DNA from: Owenia fusiformis | Taxonomy: Eukaryota; Annelida; Polychaeta; Sabellida; Oweniidae | NCBI GenBank assembly: GCA_903813345.2 | Contig: CAIIXF020000005.1 | Span: 620,001 to 684,000, forward strand | Length of the DNA: 64,000 nucleotides | Direction of reading: 5' to 3' | Shown here: positions 1-9,818 of the stretch, one piece after another | Position numbering within the stretch: the first letter of the stretch is position 1 | How the letters are laid out: every line of letters starts with the position of its first letter | Made by a program: the position numbers and the translations under genes | The notes under the pieces: generated by a model | What the model saw: only the letters and a program-made list of their open reading frames with translations | The model's database searches: none | Told to the model about the DNA's origin: nothing

Positions 1-734
1 TTCAAAGTCAAATTTATTTTTCTGTTACATAAGTATTCATAAAGTAAACTGAACACTTAGAGTACAAAAAGTAGACAATTCAATTTTCTATAATTATAAA
101 AATATTTTAGGTGAGTCTTTTACTGGTTAGATACCCTGAAATCAGATTTGCCCCGAACCCATCATTTTCCATTGGCTTACATAGGAATGACGATTTTCAC
201 AAATTCATAAAGTTTATCATCAATTTTCGACCTATTGTGATTGAGGAAAAAATTGGGAAACCTTGGGGGCATTGGAAATGAAGTCACGTTACATTTCCAT
301 CAATACAATAAGTATTTTTTCAAAAGGTTATGTTAATAAAAATTCAAACAAAAAGAGCCTTTAATATGTAGTTCAATGAGGGGGTTAGAGTTCCAAAACT
401 TATGGAGGGTATAACCTACTCCCAAGTACATTGAGAAATTAAGTATAAGGGCAAGAAGAACAAAATACTTAAAGAAATTAAAATGTGAAGATAATTTTAA
501 TCAAAAAACAAAAAATATAAAAAAACTCATTTTTGGAAAAAAATAAATTTTTGGAAATAAATTTAATTTGTGAAAAAAAGATACCTAGGCTACTTGATAT
601 TTGTCTTGATATCAAAATATACACGATTTTTTGGAAAAAATGAAAAATTTGGAAAAAATGAAAATTTTGAAAATATGAAAATTTGTGAAAAACTGAAAAA
701 AATTTAAACATGTAAAAAATTTTAATATACCCTG
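1..734. other. AT-rich intergenic sequence, no gene seen
   Basis: No convincing coding region on either strand. From about 480 to 735 the sequence is low-complexity, built from variants of a short unit rich in gaaaatttg and runs of A. The open frame there reflects composition only: its translation is almost all Phe, Ile, Lys and Ser. Confidence 0.6.
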
Positions 735-1600
735 ATATCATCCCTCTAATCCTGAATATCTTGAAAAGAGGATATTTATCGAATGTATCGTATATATGGT
801 GTGTATATCGCTCTATATCTTGGAAAGAGAATATATCGAATATATCATGTATATCATGTTTGAAAAATATAAGAACTGATTTAACAAAATTGTAAACTGG
901 AAATATATATCCGATATATATCTTGAAGACAGGATATTATGAGGTTATATAATGGTTCTTTCTGTATATCGTGTTTATACTCGAGTGAGTATATAATATA
1001 TTCAAAAGTGAGCGTAGCGAACGAGTGAATATATTATATTCTCACGATAAGCACGATATACACGATATATTCGAAATATATCCTCTTTCCTAGATATAGA
1101 GCGATACACACGCGATATATACGCTAAAATCTATATATATCCTGTCTTCAAGATATATATCGGATATATATCTTCAATACAGAGGTTTGTTAAAAAAAGT
1201 TCTTATATTTATGGATGACGATATACACGATATATTCGATATATATCCTCTTTCCAAGATATAGAGCGATATACACATGATAACGATATACACGATATAT
1301 ATCCTCTTTCCTAGATATAGAGCGATACACACATGATATATACGCTATAATCGATATATATCCTGTCTTCAAGATATATATCAGATATATATATCTTCAA
1401 TACAGAGGTTTGTTAAAAAGTTCTTATATTTATGGATGACGATATACACGATATATTCGATATATATCCTACCCCAGAGATATATATCGGATATATTTCG
1501 ATTTGAGGATGGGGAGAGATAGTTTCACGAATATATCGTCTGAGAGACGATATATATCGCTATACGACGATATAGCCATTTCTGCACCTTTATGATCAAA
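735..1600. repeat. AT-rich satellite of gatatatatc-type units
   Basis: Dense short motifs such as gatatatatcc, cgatatacacgatatat and tcttcaagatatatatc recur on both strands, giving many overlapping palindromes. Two longer near-copies, starting near 1135 and near 1355 and about 220 bases apart, share the order cctgtcttcaag, ttcaatacagaggtttgtt, ttatatttatggatgacg. The open frame inside it is a repeat artefact. Confidence 0.75.
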
Positions 1601-2093
1601 TCCCACTCCCCCAATGTAAAATTTATACCAGTTGATGCAAGCACTGTATTGATCTGCAATACTTGATCTGTCCCTATTATACAGTTATACAGTTAGATAC
1701 GCACCTTCTTTCCTGAAAACCCCAAATTGCTCACCAAGTTAAGACTGACATCCTGTGCAAATTATATGGAGTATATGCTCAGCACCTATGATTATAACAA
1801 ACATTTATTTACCTTTTCTGATTTCTTTTGTCCAACGTTCTCTGTACGAACATGTATATTGTACTGCTGTTTTCGAACAATCTTATTTAAACATTATCTC
1901 ATCAATCATGCTACTCGACATCATGTCTTTAGGTAGGCCACATTGAATAAGGTTGGATATTGTATTTGTGTACATTGACACTGACATCTTTTCACTCTGC
2001 CTACCTTAACAGGTGAAATCTTATCTTTAATTTATACTCATCACCAGAAGGTCAAAGCAAATGTGTGAATAATATGATTTTTTTATCTTGCAT
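1601..2093. other. Intergenic sequence, nothing recognised
   Basis: Unique-looking sequence. Two overlapping short open frames near 1727-1946 have no recognisable domain or splice context and are probably chance. Confidence 0.45.
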
Positions 2094-2174
2094 AGTCACG
2101 CCTAACCATCGACAAGGTACAGTCACGTGACCGTGACAAAATATGCCGTAGTACACTTTTGATGTACAATGTCA
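2094..2174. repeat. 81-bp repeat, inverted partner of 8669-8749
   Basis: This stretch matches the reverse complement of 8669-8749 over about 81 bases with roughly nine differences. The shared core includes ccatcgacaaggtacagtca and gtagtacacttttgatgta. Similarity stops abruptly at both edges. The two copies face each other and enclose the L1/Tx1-like LINE and a MITE. They could be terminal repeats of an older element or two independent copies of one repeat. Confidence 0.75.
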
Positions 2175-2739
2175 CTATTAACTGATTTTAAGCAAAGACT
2201 ATGATGTAGGTTTGATGCAGGTTTTCAAAAATAAATTTGAGGAATACGAAAAGGATTTCCTGTTTGATTTCGCGTGTATTCGATTTCAAAGACATTTATT
2301 TTTCTAATTACGTTAAAAGATCTTCGAGCAGTGCTCGATTTTTTTCGTTGTACGTCTACCCATACAATTGTTCGGTTGGAAAAGTGTTGTTTTTTACACA
2401 TTTCCTTTGATAATTTTCTCCCCTGACGTCTCGGAGTGTCGAATATTTTAATGAGAATGTGTTTCTCTAAACTGCACAATTTAAGACGGGTTAAGATTTA
2501 ATAAATATTCATGCATTTGGTATAATTTAAAAAATCAGAAATGTGCGTTGTCAACTCACAGTGTATGTTGTCCCTGTAATTGAAATTCATGAGTTATAAT
2601 ATTAAACATTGCAATGATTTAATTTCAAAATGCATTAAGGGTTTTATGCGTAACATGTGATGTTCAACGAACATGCTCCTGTATCCCTAGTACAGATAAA
2701 CAGGTAAACGTGATTTTTTCGTTTAATGCTATTTTATTT
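2175..2739. other. Intergenic sequence, nothing recognised
   Basis: No gene, RNA or repeat recognised. A minus-strand open frame of 84 codons near 2225-2479 has no recognisable motif. Confidence 0.45.
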
Positions 2740-2747
2740 TATGAAAG
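2740..2747. repeat. Target-site duplication of the LINE, left copy
   Basis: The octamer tatgaaag directly abuts the poly-T tract (LINE poly-A tail on the minus strand) and recurs exactly at 7220-7227 at the other end of the element. Confidence 0.85.
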
Positions 2748-2853
2748 TTTTTTTTTTTTTTCTTTTTTTTTTTTTTTTTAAAACATTTATTTTCCTTTAA
2801 AATTAACTTACAATTATACATTAACATCAATCATACAAAATAAACATACATTT

Positions 2854-5800
2854 CTACACATTTAATATCTTTTGTTTATGAAACTCACTTTTTATATTGC
2901 CTAAATAGTTGTGGTAGTTGAAAATTTGGATTGTTTTTCTGGCAATGAGAACATCTTTATAATTTGAACATGTTTGAAGACCTAAAATTTGTTCATCTGT
3001 CAAATTGAAATTATTCCAAATATCTTTGACTTTATTACATTTAATAAAATGATGTACAATAGTGTCATTTACTCCACAATGGTCACATAAAGGAGAATTT
3101 TTAATTTTTAACTTGAACAGGACCGAATTACAAGGATAAATATTGTGAAGTGATTTCCAATGTAAAATACGGAGCACATTTTCATTGGTACAATTATGAG
3201 CTCGTAACCAAGAGCTTTTATCAATTTTTACATTATTCATTAAAACATCCACATTTCTGCGTTTAACAAATTCATTTCTAAAATCTGAACTGGTACATTG
3301 TATAATGTCTTTACCCATAAAATTCATTTTAACTTCATTAATATTGATATTTTCAACAATAATCTTTTTGCTAATATTGGCTTTTAAGCCTATGTACTGA
3401 ATTAGGGTTGTTGCATTTTTTCCAATGATATGAGACAATTGTTCATATGGCATTATTTCATTATTAATACAGATGTCTTTTAAAAAGTTAATGCCCTTTT
3501 TAATCCAATTTTTAAAACAAACTGTTTTTCCACTTATTTTGATAAGATTATTGTTCCAAAGAATTGAATTATCAATGTTAGCTTGAGCTTTGTACTTCTG
3601 CCAGCATCCTAGCATTTTGTCGTAGAATTCTGGCAGTTCAGAATTGTTAATGTCACCGTTACAATTAAAAATAGTTAAATTACATGCATAGATGTTACAA
3701 TAATATGTAGGCAGACACCGCCAGTGTCCCTTTCCCGGTACAAACAACAATTTTATCCACTTAAAAATGAAAGCAATCTGCATGTCAAACATATTTAACA
3801 TTTTTAAGCCACCTTTGTCATAATTTTGAACCAGTATGTTGCGCTTTACTTTTTCAGGTATATACTTCAACTCTTCTTCCTTGTATTTGCCTTTAGCCCA
3901 GATGAATTTAAAAAAAATGTGTTTATTCTTTTTAACATAGTGTCAGAGAGAATAAAACTCTGCATTAAATATAAAAACTGTGATGCTAGCAGGGCTTTTA
4001 CCAATGTGACCCTACCATACATTGTTAAGTTTCTCATGGACCACATTTTCATTATGAGTTCACATCTAGCAAATCGTGGTTCTAAATTCTCTCTTATTTC
4101 TGTAACTTTTTGAGTAGTGCTATACAAAATACCTAAAATTTTAACATTGTTACTTGGAAATAATTTCCATTTTACATTTCCTATTGTATAATTGTTGAAC
4201 TTCCATTTACCTAGCCATAGTGCCTCAGTTTTATCTTTGTTCATCTTTAAACCTGATATAAGCGAAAATTCATCAACAAGATTCAAGACGCTCTTGAAGG
4301 AGTTGACATCTCTTACAAAAATGGTGGTGTCATCTGCATATTGCAGAATTTTGACCTCATCATGTGGCAAGCGTACCCCATTAATGTTTTTATCATGCCT
4401 TACTTTGCAAGAAAAAAGCTCTGCCGCTATAATATACAGGAGCGGAGATAGGGGGCACCCCTGCTTTATACCTCGCTCTAATAAAATTTCACCACTTAAC
4501 CAACCATTGTAATTAATGTAACTAATACAATTATTGTTTAAAGTTTTGGTCCATTGTATAAAGGATTGCCCAAATCCAAAAATTGATAGGGAATCATACA
4601 TGAATTCTTTAGAAATACTATCGTACGCTTTAATGCAATCTATTGCCAAAAGAATACCATGCTCTTGCTCATCATCAAGATAATTTATTACATCATCAAT
4701 AGTTCTCAATATTAGGCTACTCGATCTTTGGGGAATGTATCCACATTGATCTTCATGTACAATTTTCGCCACAACAACTTTTAACCTATTGGCTAACACC
4801 TTGGCTGCTATCTTGTAATCAACATTTGTTAAAGTGAGGGGTCTCCAGTTTTTTAGAACATTTCGAGGCAAGTTTTTCTTAGGGAGTAAAGTTATAAGAC
4901 CTTCGCGCTGGGTACAAGATAAAAAACCCTTATTGTATCCATCATTCAGTGACAGAGTTACAAAAACACATATTTTAGACCAAAACACTTTATAAAATGC
5001 TGCAGTTAAACCATCCAGACCTGGGCTAGAATTGTTTTTCATTGTTTTTAAGGCAAATATACAATCTTCATTAGTAATCAAGCCATCACAAAAATCAGAG
5101 TCAGATTTATCTAACTTAGGAACTGGAACATCCTTTAAAAAATCATCTAAAATAGCCCTTCTATAAATCTTACGATCTGAATACAATTCTTGATAAAATT
5201 TCACTTGTTCTTTTATGATAACATTTTGATCATTAGTCAATGTACCATTGGATAATTTTAAAGATGTCATAACTTTACTTTTCATTCTTGCAGTTTCTAA
5301 TTGTAAAAAATATTTATTACTCCTTTCCCCTTTTTCTGCCCACACAGCCTTAGAACGTACAAAGGAGCCATGTGTTTTAGAAGCAGAGAGGAGATCAAAC
5401 TGTGCCCTAGCTTGATTCACATTTTGATTAAACTGAACATTACTAGGATCATAACATAACTTTTTACAGGCATTTGTCAACTTTACTCGTGCAGAAAATA
5501 ATTGGTCTCTGTTATCTTTAGCAAGTTGTTTACCATAACCAATAGAATAGGATTTGATTTTTGATTTTAAGCAATCCCATTTTATCTGAGGGTCAACATT
5601 TGCCTGTGCCTGTGCATCATCAATTATCTTGTTTACATTATTTAAATACTCTGAGTGCTGTAAAAAACTGTTATTTAATTTCCAGTAAGAAGGACCCTTG
5701 TTCTTCTTAGAGGAATCCAAGCACATCAAATAGCCCCTATGGTCTGAGTTGGGAATACTTAAAATTTCAATATTAGTCACCTTGTTAAAACAAAGATCAT

Positions 5801-6428
5801 TTGTAAAAACATAATCTATACGACGCAAAATAGGTTTATTCTTATGCTTCCAAGTATATTCCTTCTCATTTGCATGAAACAATCGCCATACATCACAAAA
5901 ATCTAATGAGCTATGCATATTATTGAAACCTGTAATCTCAGCCTGAATGTGTTTTTTACCCCCAAGATTATCCAATGCTGGATTTAATACACAATTCATA
6001 TCACCAGCTAAAATCAAATTAATATCATCAGTTACATAGTATTTCTGTACAGTTTGAGTTATTTCAGTGTAAAAATGTATCTTATCAGCATTGTTACTTG
6101 GAGCATATACATTGAAACATAGATACTGCTCACTGTCATGTTTAAATTTTACACCAAATAATCGATCGTCTTTGTGACATATTTCAAAATCTACAATATC
6201 AAAAGACTTGTTCACTATAATTAATTCACCTCTACTATGTGGAGTGCCACAGTTTGCATATATTTTAGATCCCCAATCAATACTCCACTCTTCAATAAGT
6301 TGTTCTGTTATATAACTTTCTTGCACAAAAGCTAAGTCACACTTGTTTTCTTTTAAAAACTGAAAAAAAGTATGACGGGTCAATTTCCGACGTAGTCCTT
6401 GAACATTTCCACTAAAGATCGTTACCAT
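2854..6428 (-). pseudogene. LINE ORF2: endonuclease and reverse transcriptase, one frameshift
   Basis: First part, 6428 down to 3867, 853 codons. The APE-type endonuclease covers residues 1-235 with E37, the DMN triad at 143-145, RRIDYV near 202 and SDHR at 228-231. The reverse transcriptase covers about 450-760, with NWRPLTLTNVDYK near 528, AIDCIKAYDS near 595, GIKQGCPLSP at 653-662 and the catalytic YADD at 697-700. The remainder, 3870 down to 2854, is in another frame and carries the zf-RVT-like cluster CDHCG with a downstream H and C, as in L1/Tx1 proteins. The two frames belong to one ancestral protein separated by a single indel in the homopolymer near 3910-3919; all catalytic motifs lie upstream of it. 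The role is nicking target DNA and copying the element RNA. This copy is probably inactive because of the break and the lost 5' end. Confidence 0.9.
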
Positions 6429-6458
6429 AATTATCTAAAGGTTAATGCATAATACATA

Positions 6459-7219
6459 TTAACCATTATCACTTAAGTTATCGACTTTGTTTCTTTTATC
6501 CTCCACACTTTCAGCTAAAGGGCTGACTAAGTCACGTGACCTTTTTTTGACAAACACATGTTTGTCCAATGTTTTTTGATTTGGAGTTAGAGGTGGTTTT
6601 GATTTTTTCTTAGAGTTTTTTTTCACTTTTGTACGTTTGCCAACAATATCACTATCGTCACATGAGAGCTGAGAATCACAGCTTTTAACAGAATCATGAT
6701 CCAAACTAAATTGCTGTGATCCACAGTTCAATATGTCACCACTACCACAGGGATTGGATTTGGCTGGTTCACAATTAGATATAATCTGAGGTGACCCCTC
6801 ATTGGTTGGAGCATCGATAGGCTTCACACTATCTGGAGGTGATGTGCTACTTAATATATTATGAGATGGCCCCTCATTCGTTTGAACGTCATTAGACTTC
6901 ACACAAGCTGGAGGTGACGTGATACTTGATGGCTCTTGATTATGGGCAGATAAGAAAACATCAACCTTATCAAGCAGTTTTTCCTCAAGGATCTGCACAT
7001 CATCGGATGAGTCTTGCATCGCAAGATCTAGAAGCTCACTGACAAGCTTTGGGGCAGATATACCAACATTTTCCTGTATCTCTACGTCTGAGGTTGTGGA
7101 ATCAGAAGGCTTATTGTGCAAATGGGATTTTTGACAATCCTGAGAGTTTCTTTTGTGACCGGGGACACCACAATCCCAACATAGCTGGGGGGGTTTATCC
7201 CTGGAATAAGGGCAGTCCA
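6459..7219 (-). CDS. LINE ORF1, C-terminal part with CCHC knuckle
   Basis: An open frame of about 253 codons lies 30 bases upstream of ORF2. Near its N-terminus is a zinc knuckle of form CX2CX4HX6C (CWDCGVPGHKRNSQDC, residues 14-29), preceded by DCPYS, which looks like the tail of another knuckle. The middle has imperfect repeats of a Ser/Pro-rich segment (TSPPACVKS, TSPPDSVKP). The C-terminus is basic (KKNSKKKSKPP). In L1/Tx1 elements ORF1 packages the element RNA. The apparent ATG at 7220-7218 spans the junction between the duplicated target and the truncated element, so it is not the natural start; the true N-terminus is missing. Confidence 0.8.
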
Positions 7220-7227
7220 TATGAAAG
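7220..7227. repeat. Target-site duplication of the LINE, right copy
   Basis: Exact copy of tatgaaag found at 2740-2747. It marks the truncated 5' end of the minus-strand LINE. Confidence 0.85.
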
Positions 7228-7397
7228 TGTTAATATGGTGATTAATATGTGACCATGGCGTGTTATCTTCCGACCTTTTTGGCCACTCGGCGTCGGTACG
7301 TTACGTTATGTTTAGTTGCAGTTTTATGAATTTTAATAATCTCAAGGAGTTCATGGAGAGATCTATACTAGCAAGATGACTTTCAAAATTTATGCTA

Positions 7398-8018
7398 TAG
7401 GGTGTTCCGAAAGTATGGGCCCCCTAGGCAGACATATACCAATGTCTCCATAGTATGTGTCATATATCATTTTAAAGCTCATCCAAAGTTATATTAATTT
7501 GCCGAGTATCATGGTTCAACTCACAAATGGAAAAAGTTACAGGAATACAAAAGTTAGTGTTTGGCCAAAATTAAAGTCAGTTTTATACCAAAACAATAGT
7601 CGGTGTGTCTCCTTAGCCGCCATGTTAACAGCAGCAATACTTTCCATATATGACCTTAAACAGGCTTCAAATAGGGATATGGCGTTTTGTAATCCTCATG
7701 AAACCTTTTTAAGGCATAAGAAGAGTTTCCTTGGAGTATCTCCCCTAAACGTCATCTTTTTAGAACTCAATAGCCATCCTATCTTCGAGAATGGCATCCA
7801 TATTTTCTGTCACAGGGTCAGGGCTGTTTCTAGGATACTGAAATGAATCTTTTTGACAAAACGCTAATTTTTGAAATGCCTGTTACTTTTTACCATTTGA
7901 ACCATCATATTTGGCAAATCAATGTAACTTTGGATAAGCTTAAAAATGATATATGACACATACTATGGAGACATTGGTATATGTCTGCCTCGGGAGGGGG
8001 GCATACTTTGGGACACTG
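7398..8018. mobile_element. Mariner-like MITE with ~150-bp inverted repeats
   Basis: Bases 7398-7545 match the reverse complement of 7870-8018. Both include gcagacatataccaatgtct, catagtatgtgtcatatatc and an outer end of the form gtgtcccaaagtatg. TA dinucleotides flank both outer ends (7396-7397 and 8019-8020). The terminus resembles the cagggtgtcccaaaagt type common in Tc1/mariner elements. The interior (7546-7869) has an open frame of 129 codons without transposase motifs, so the element is non-autonomous. The superfamily call is inference from end sequence and TA flanks. Confidence 0.75.
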
Positions 8019-8020
8019 TA

Positions 8021-8668
8021 TATCTGGAAAGTGCAGAAGTTCAAAAGTCAGGTATGGAACACAAAAAAAAAATTAGTAACATTGACATTTAATCATATCA
8101 ATGACAATTTTATGGATTAACGGAAAAAATAATATATTGGGGTAAATATATCTGATATGCCTATTAAATATTATTACTTTATTATCAAATATGTTCCTTC
8201 TATTACACGTACATTATAGCATTTCATTCACTGTAAAATTAACTGTGAATTGAGATCTGTAAGGCCAATGTGACAACATACATTCGAGTTGACAACATAC
8301 ATTATCTTTTTTTCGTAGTAGCATCCAAAGTAAAAAGCGGTTTTGCATTAACTCTGAATGTATCTTTGTATACTTATCTTAAGTTGTGTTAGTCGTAGTT
8401 TGGCTGTTATTTGCATAGCAAAACAAAAATTAGAGAGAATTTTGAGAAATTCAGTCAAGATTTAGAGATCCCTGGCGTGCTGGGTAGATCTATAACAAGA
8501 TATTGAAGTTGCTGAGGATCATTTAAAGTAGATATGCATATTTGCAACTTAATTACAAATCGAATGCAACAACTACCTGATGATGAACTGACACAATATT
8601 GATCAAATCAATGCTAGTTCTTTCCTCGCTTCCTCATTCTAGAAAATGGCGATCTAAAATGGCGGAAA
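8021..8668. other. Intergenic sequence, nothing recognised
   Basis: AT-rich, without coding, tRNA or clear repeat signals. Confidence 0.4.
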
Positions 8669-8749
8669 TGACATAGTACATCAAAAGTGTACTACGGTAA
8701 ATTTTGTCAATGTCACGTGACTGTACCTTGTCGATGGTCAGGCGTGATA
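8669..8749. repeat. 81-bp repeat, inverted partner of 2094-2174
   Basis: Reverse-complement match of about 88% to 2094-2174. Similarity ends sharply on both sides. Confidence 0.75.
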
Positions 8750-9185
8750 GTTCATGATTAAACTACATCTCTGGTCAGAAATATTCCAAGGTACATCTCT
8801 TTTATCTGAATGAAGTATCTATGATATTTTATTATGGTCTACATCAACATGTATTTCTATACAATTAATAGTATTGACTACATGCTTGACATGATGTAGA
8901 GTTTAGGATTCACAAAAGTTGATCTTCCAGGACTTTTAATTGTCAATTTATACAACAACGAAAGTTGTATTGGTGGTAGTGGGGTAGCGACTAAAAATAA
9001 GTTTTAATTTAAAAAATATTACCCTTGGTTTTTAAAATAAATAAATTGGCTCCACTATTTGAAATATGAGCCTCACTTCAAGAATTAGGCATAACTTTTC
9101 AAAAAGGTCCATAGTTATAAAACTGAATTTGACAAAAGCCTGAATACCAAGAATCAAGTTTGAAATATTCTTATGTCAACGGAAA
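8750..9185. other. Intergenic sequence before the second LINE
   Basis: No gene recognised. The reading frame of LINE ORF1 is open from about 9144, but residue-level LINE character is clear only from about 9186, so the element's 5' end is placed there with uncertainty. Confidence 0.4.
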
Positions 9186-9785
9186 GGCCAAGAAATAGAT
9201 GAACGTTTTGGCGAGAAAAGGCGCGAGAACCTCGAAACCCTAGGCTCAGTTAAACGACCTCAATCAGCAAAGAACACTGTAAACGGCAAACTTAATAGAA
9301 ATGCTCGAGGTCTAAAGGGTGTCGCATATGAAAAAGCCCAAACTCTATATCTTGAGAGCATCGAAGTTGAAGCCGATGATAGTGATGATGATATCGAGAA
9401 TCTAGTGAAGGAACATGTGAAATATCTCGGCATACGCATTATGAAATTATATGTCGTTCGTAACCGTTACTCGGAGTACAGAGTAGGTGTAAAACTGATT
9501 GTGCCCGAAACATCAGTAACCAAAGCAATGGACCCGGATGTGTGGCCGCATCCAATCACATGCCGTAGATGGGAGCGCAGATCGAATTCTTATGGACGAA
9601 GAATCCCAAGTCACGTCACATATAGATCCAGACAGCGACAGATAGATGAAGACGACTTCCCTCCTTACGACAATGAATCGAACGACGGAAATGACTCTGA
9701 TTTCCACAAAAACCTATGCGAAGCAACAAGAGACTACGTTAACAGAAACTTCAACCTGAGAGCAACAGGTTACAATCAGCGGTAG
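9186..9785 (+). CDS. LINE ORF1, C-terminal part
   Basis: Open from at least 9186 to the stop at 9783-9785, without a convincing Met near its beginning, so it is probably 5'-truncated. It has a basic region (RFGEKRRENLE), an acidic stretch (EVEADDSDDDIENL) and then a compact domain of about 60 residues: VKYLGIRIMK, VVRNRYSEYRVGVKLIVPE, DPDVWPHPITCRRWERR. The last motif is of the 'WP..I.CR.W' type found in C-terminal domains of ORF1 proteins of several non-LTR groups. The tail is acidic (QIDEDDFPPYDNESNDGND). It ends 33 bases before ORF2. Expected role: RNA binding and particle assembly. Family knowledge is limited here. Confidence 0.7.
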   Translation, partial: GQEIDERFGEKRRENLETLGSVKRPQSAKNTVNGKLNRNARGLKGVAYEKAQTLYLESIEVEADDSDDDIENLVKEHVKYLGIRIMKLYVVRNRYSEYRVGVKLIVPETSVTKAMDPDVWPHPITCRRWERRSNSYGRRIPSHVTYRSRQRQIDEDDFPPYDNESNDGNDSDFHKNLCEATRDYVNRNFNLRATGYNQR

Positions 9786-9818
9786 ATCAGATCTTATCGT
9801 TAAGTTAACTTTTTAAGA

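Larger units (their letters stand above)
2748..7219 (-). mobile_element. L1/Tx1-like LINE, 5'-truncated
   Basis: A non-LTR retrotransposon on the minus strand, 4.47 kb, in the order partial ORF1 (zinc knuckle), ORF2 (endonuclease, reverse transcriptase, C-terminal zinc-binding region), short 3' UTR and A-rich tail (poly-T at 2748-2779). It is bounded by exact 8-bp duplications (tatgaaag) at 2740-2747 and 7220-7227, as expected of target-primed reverse transcription. The 5' end falls inside ORF1, so this is a truncated insertion. ORF2 has one frame break, in a T-run near 3910-3919. The clade call rests on the RT motif NWRPLTLTNVDYK and the APE-type endonuclease; it is by eye, not by phylogeny. 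Confidence 0.9.

Noticed and set aside
1190-1372. Minus-strand open frame in the atat satellite
   Set aside because: Its translation (IYRVYRYHVYIALYLGK) is a direct reading of the tandem repeat; no start context or domain.
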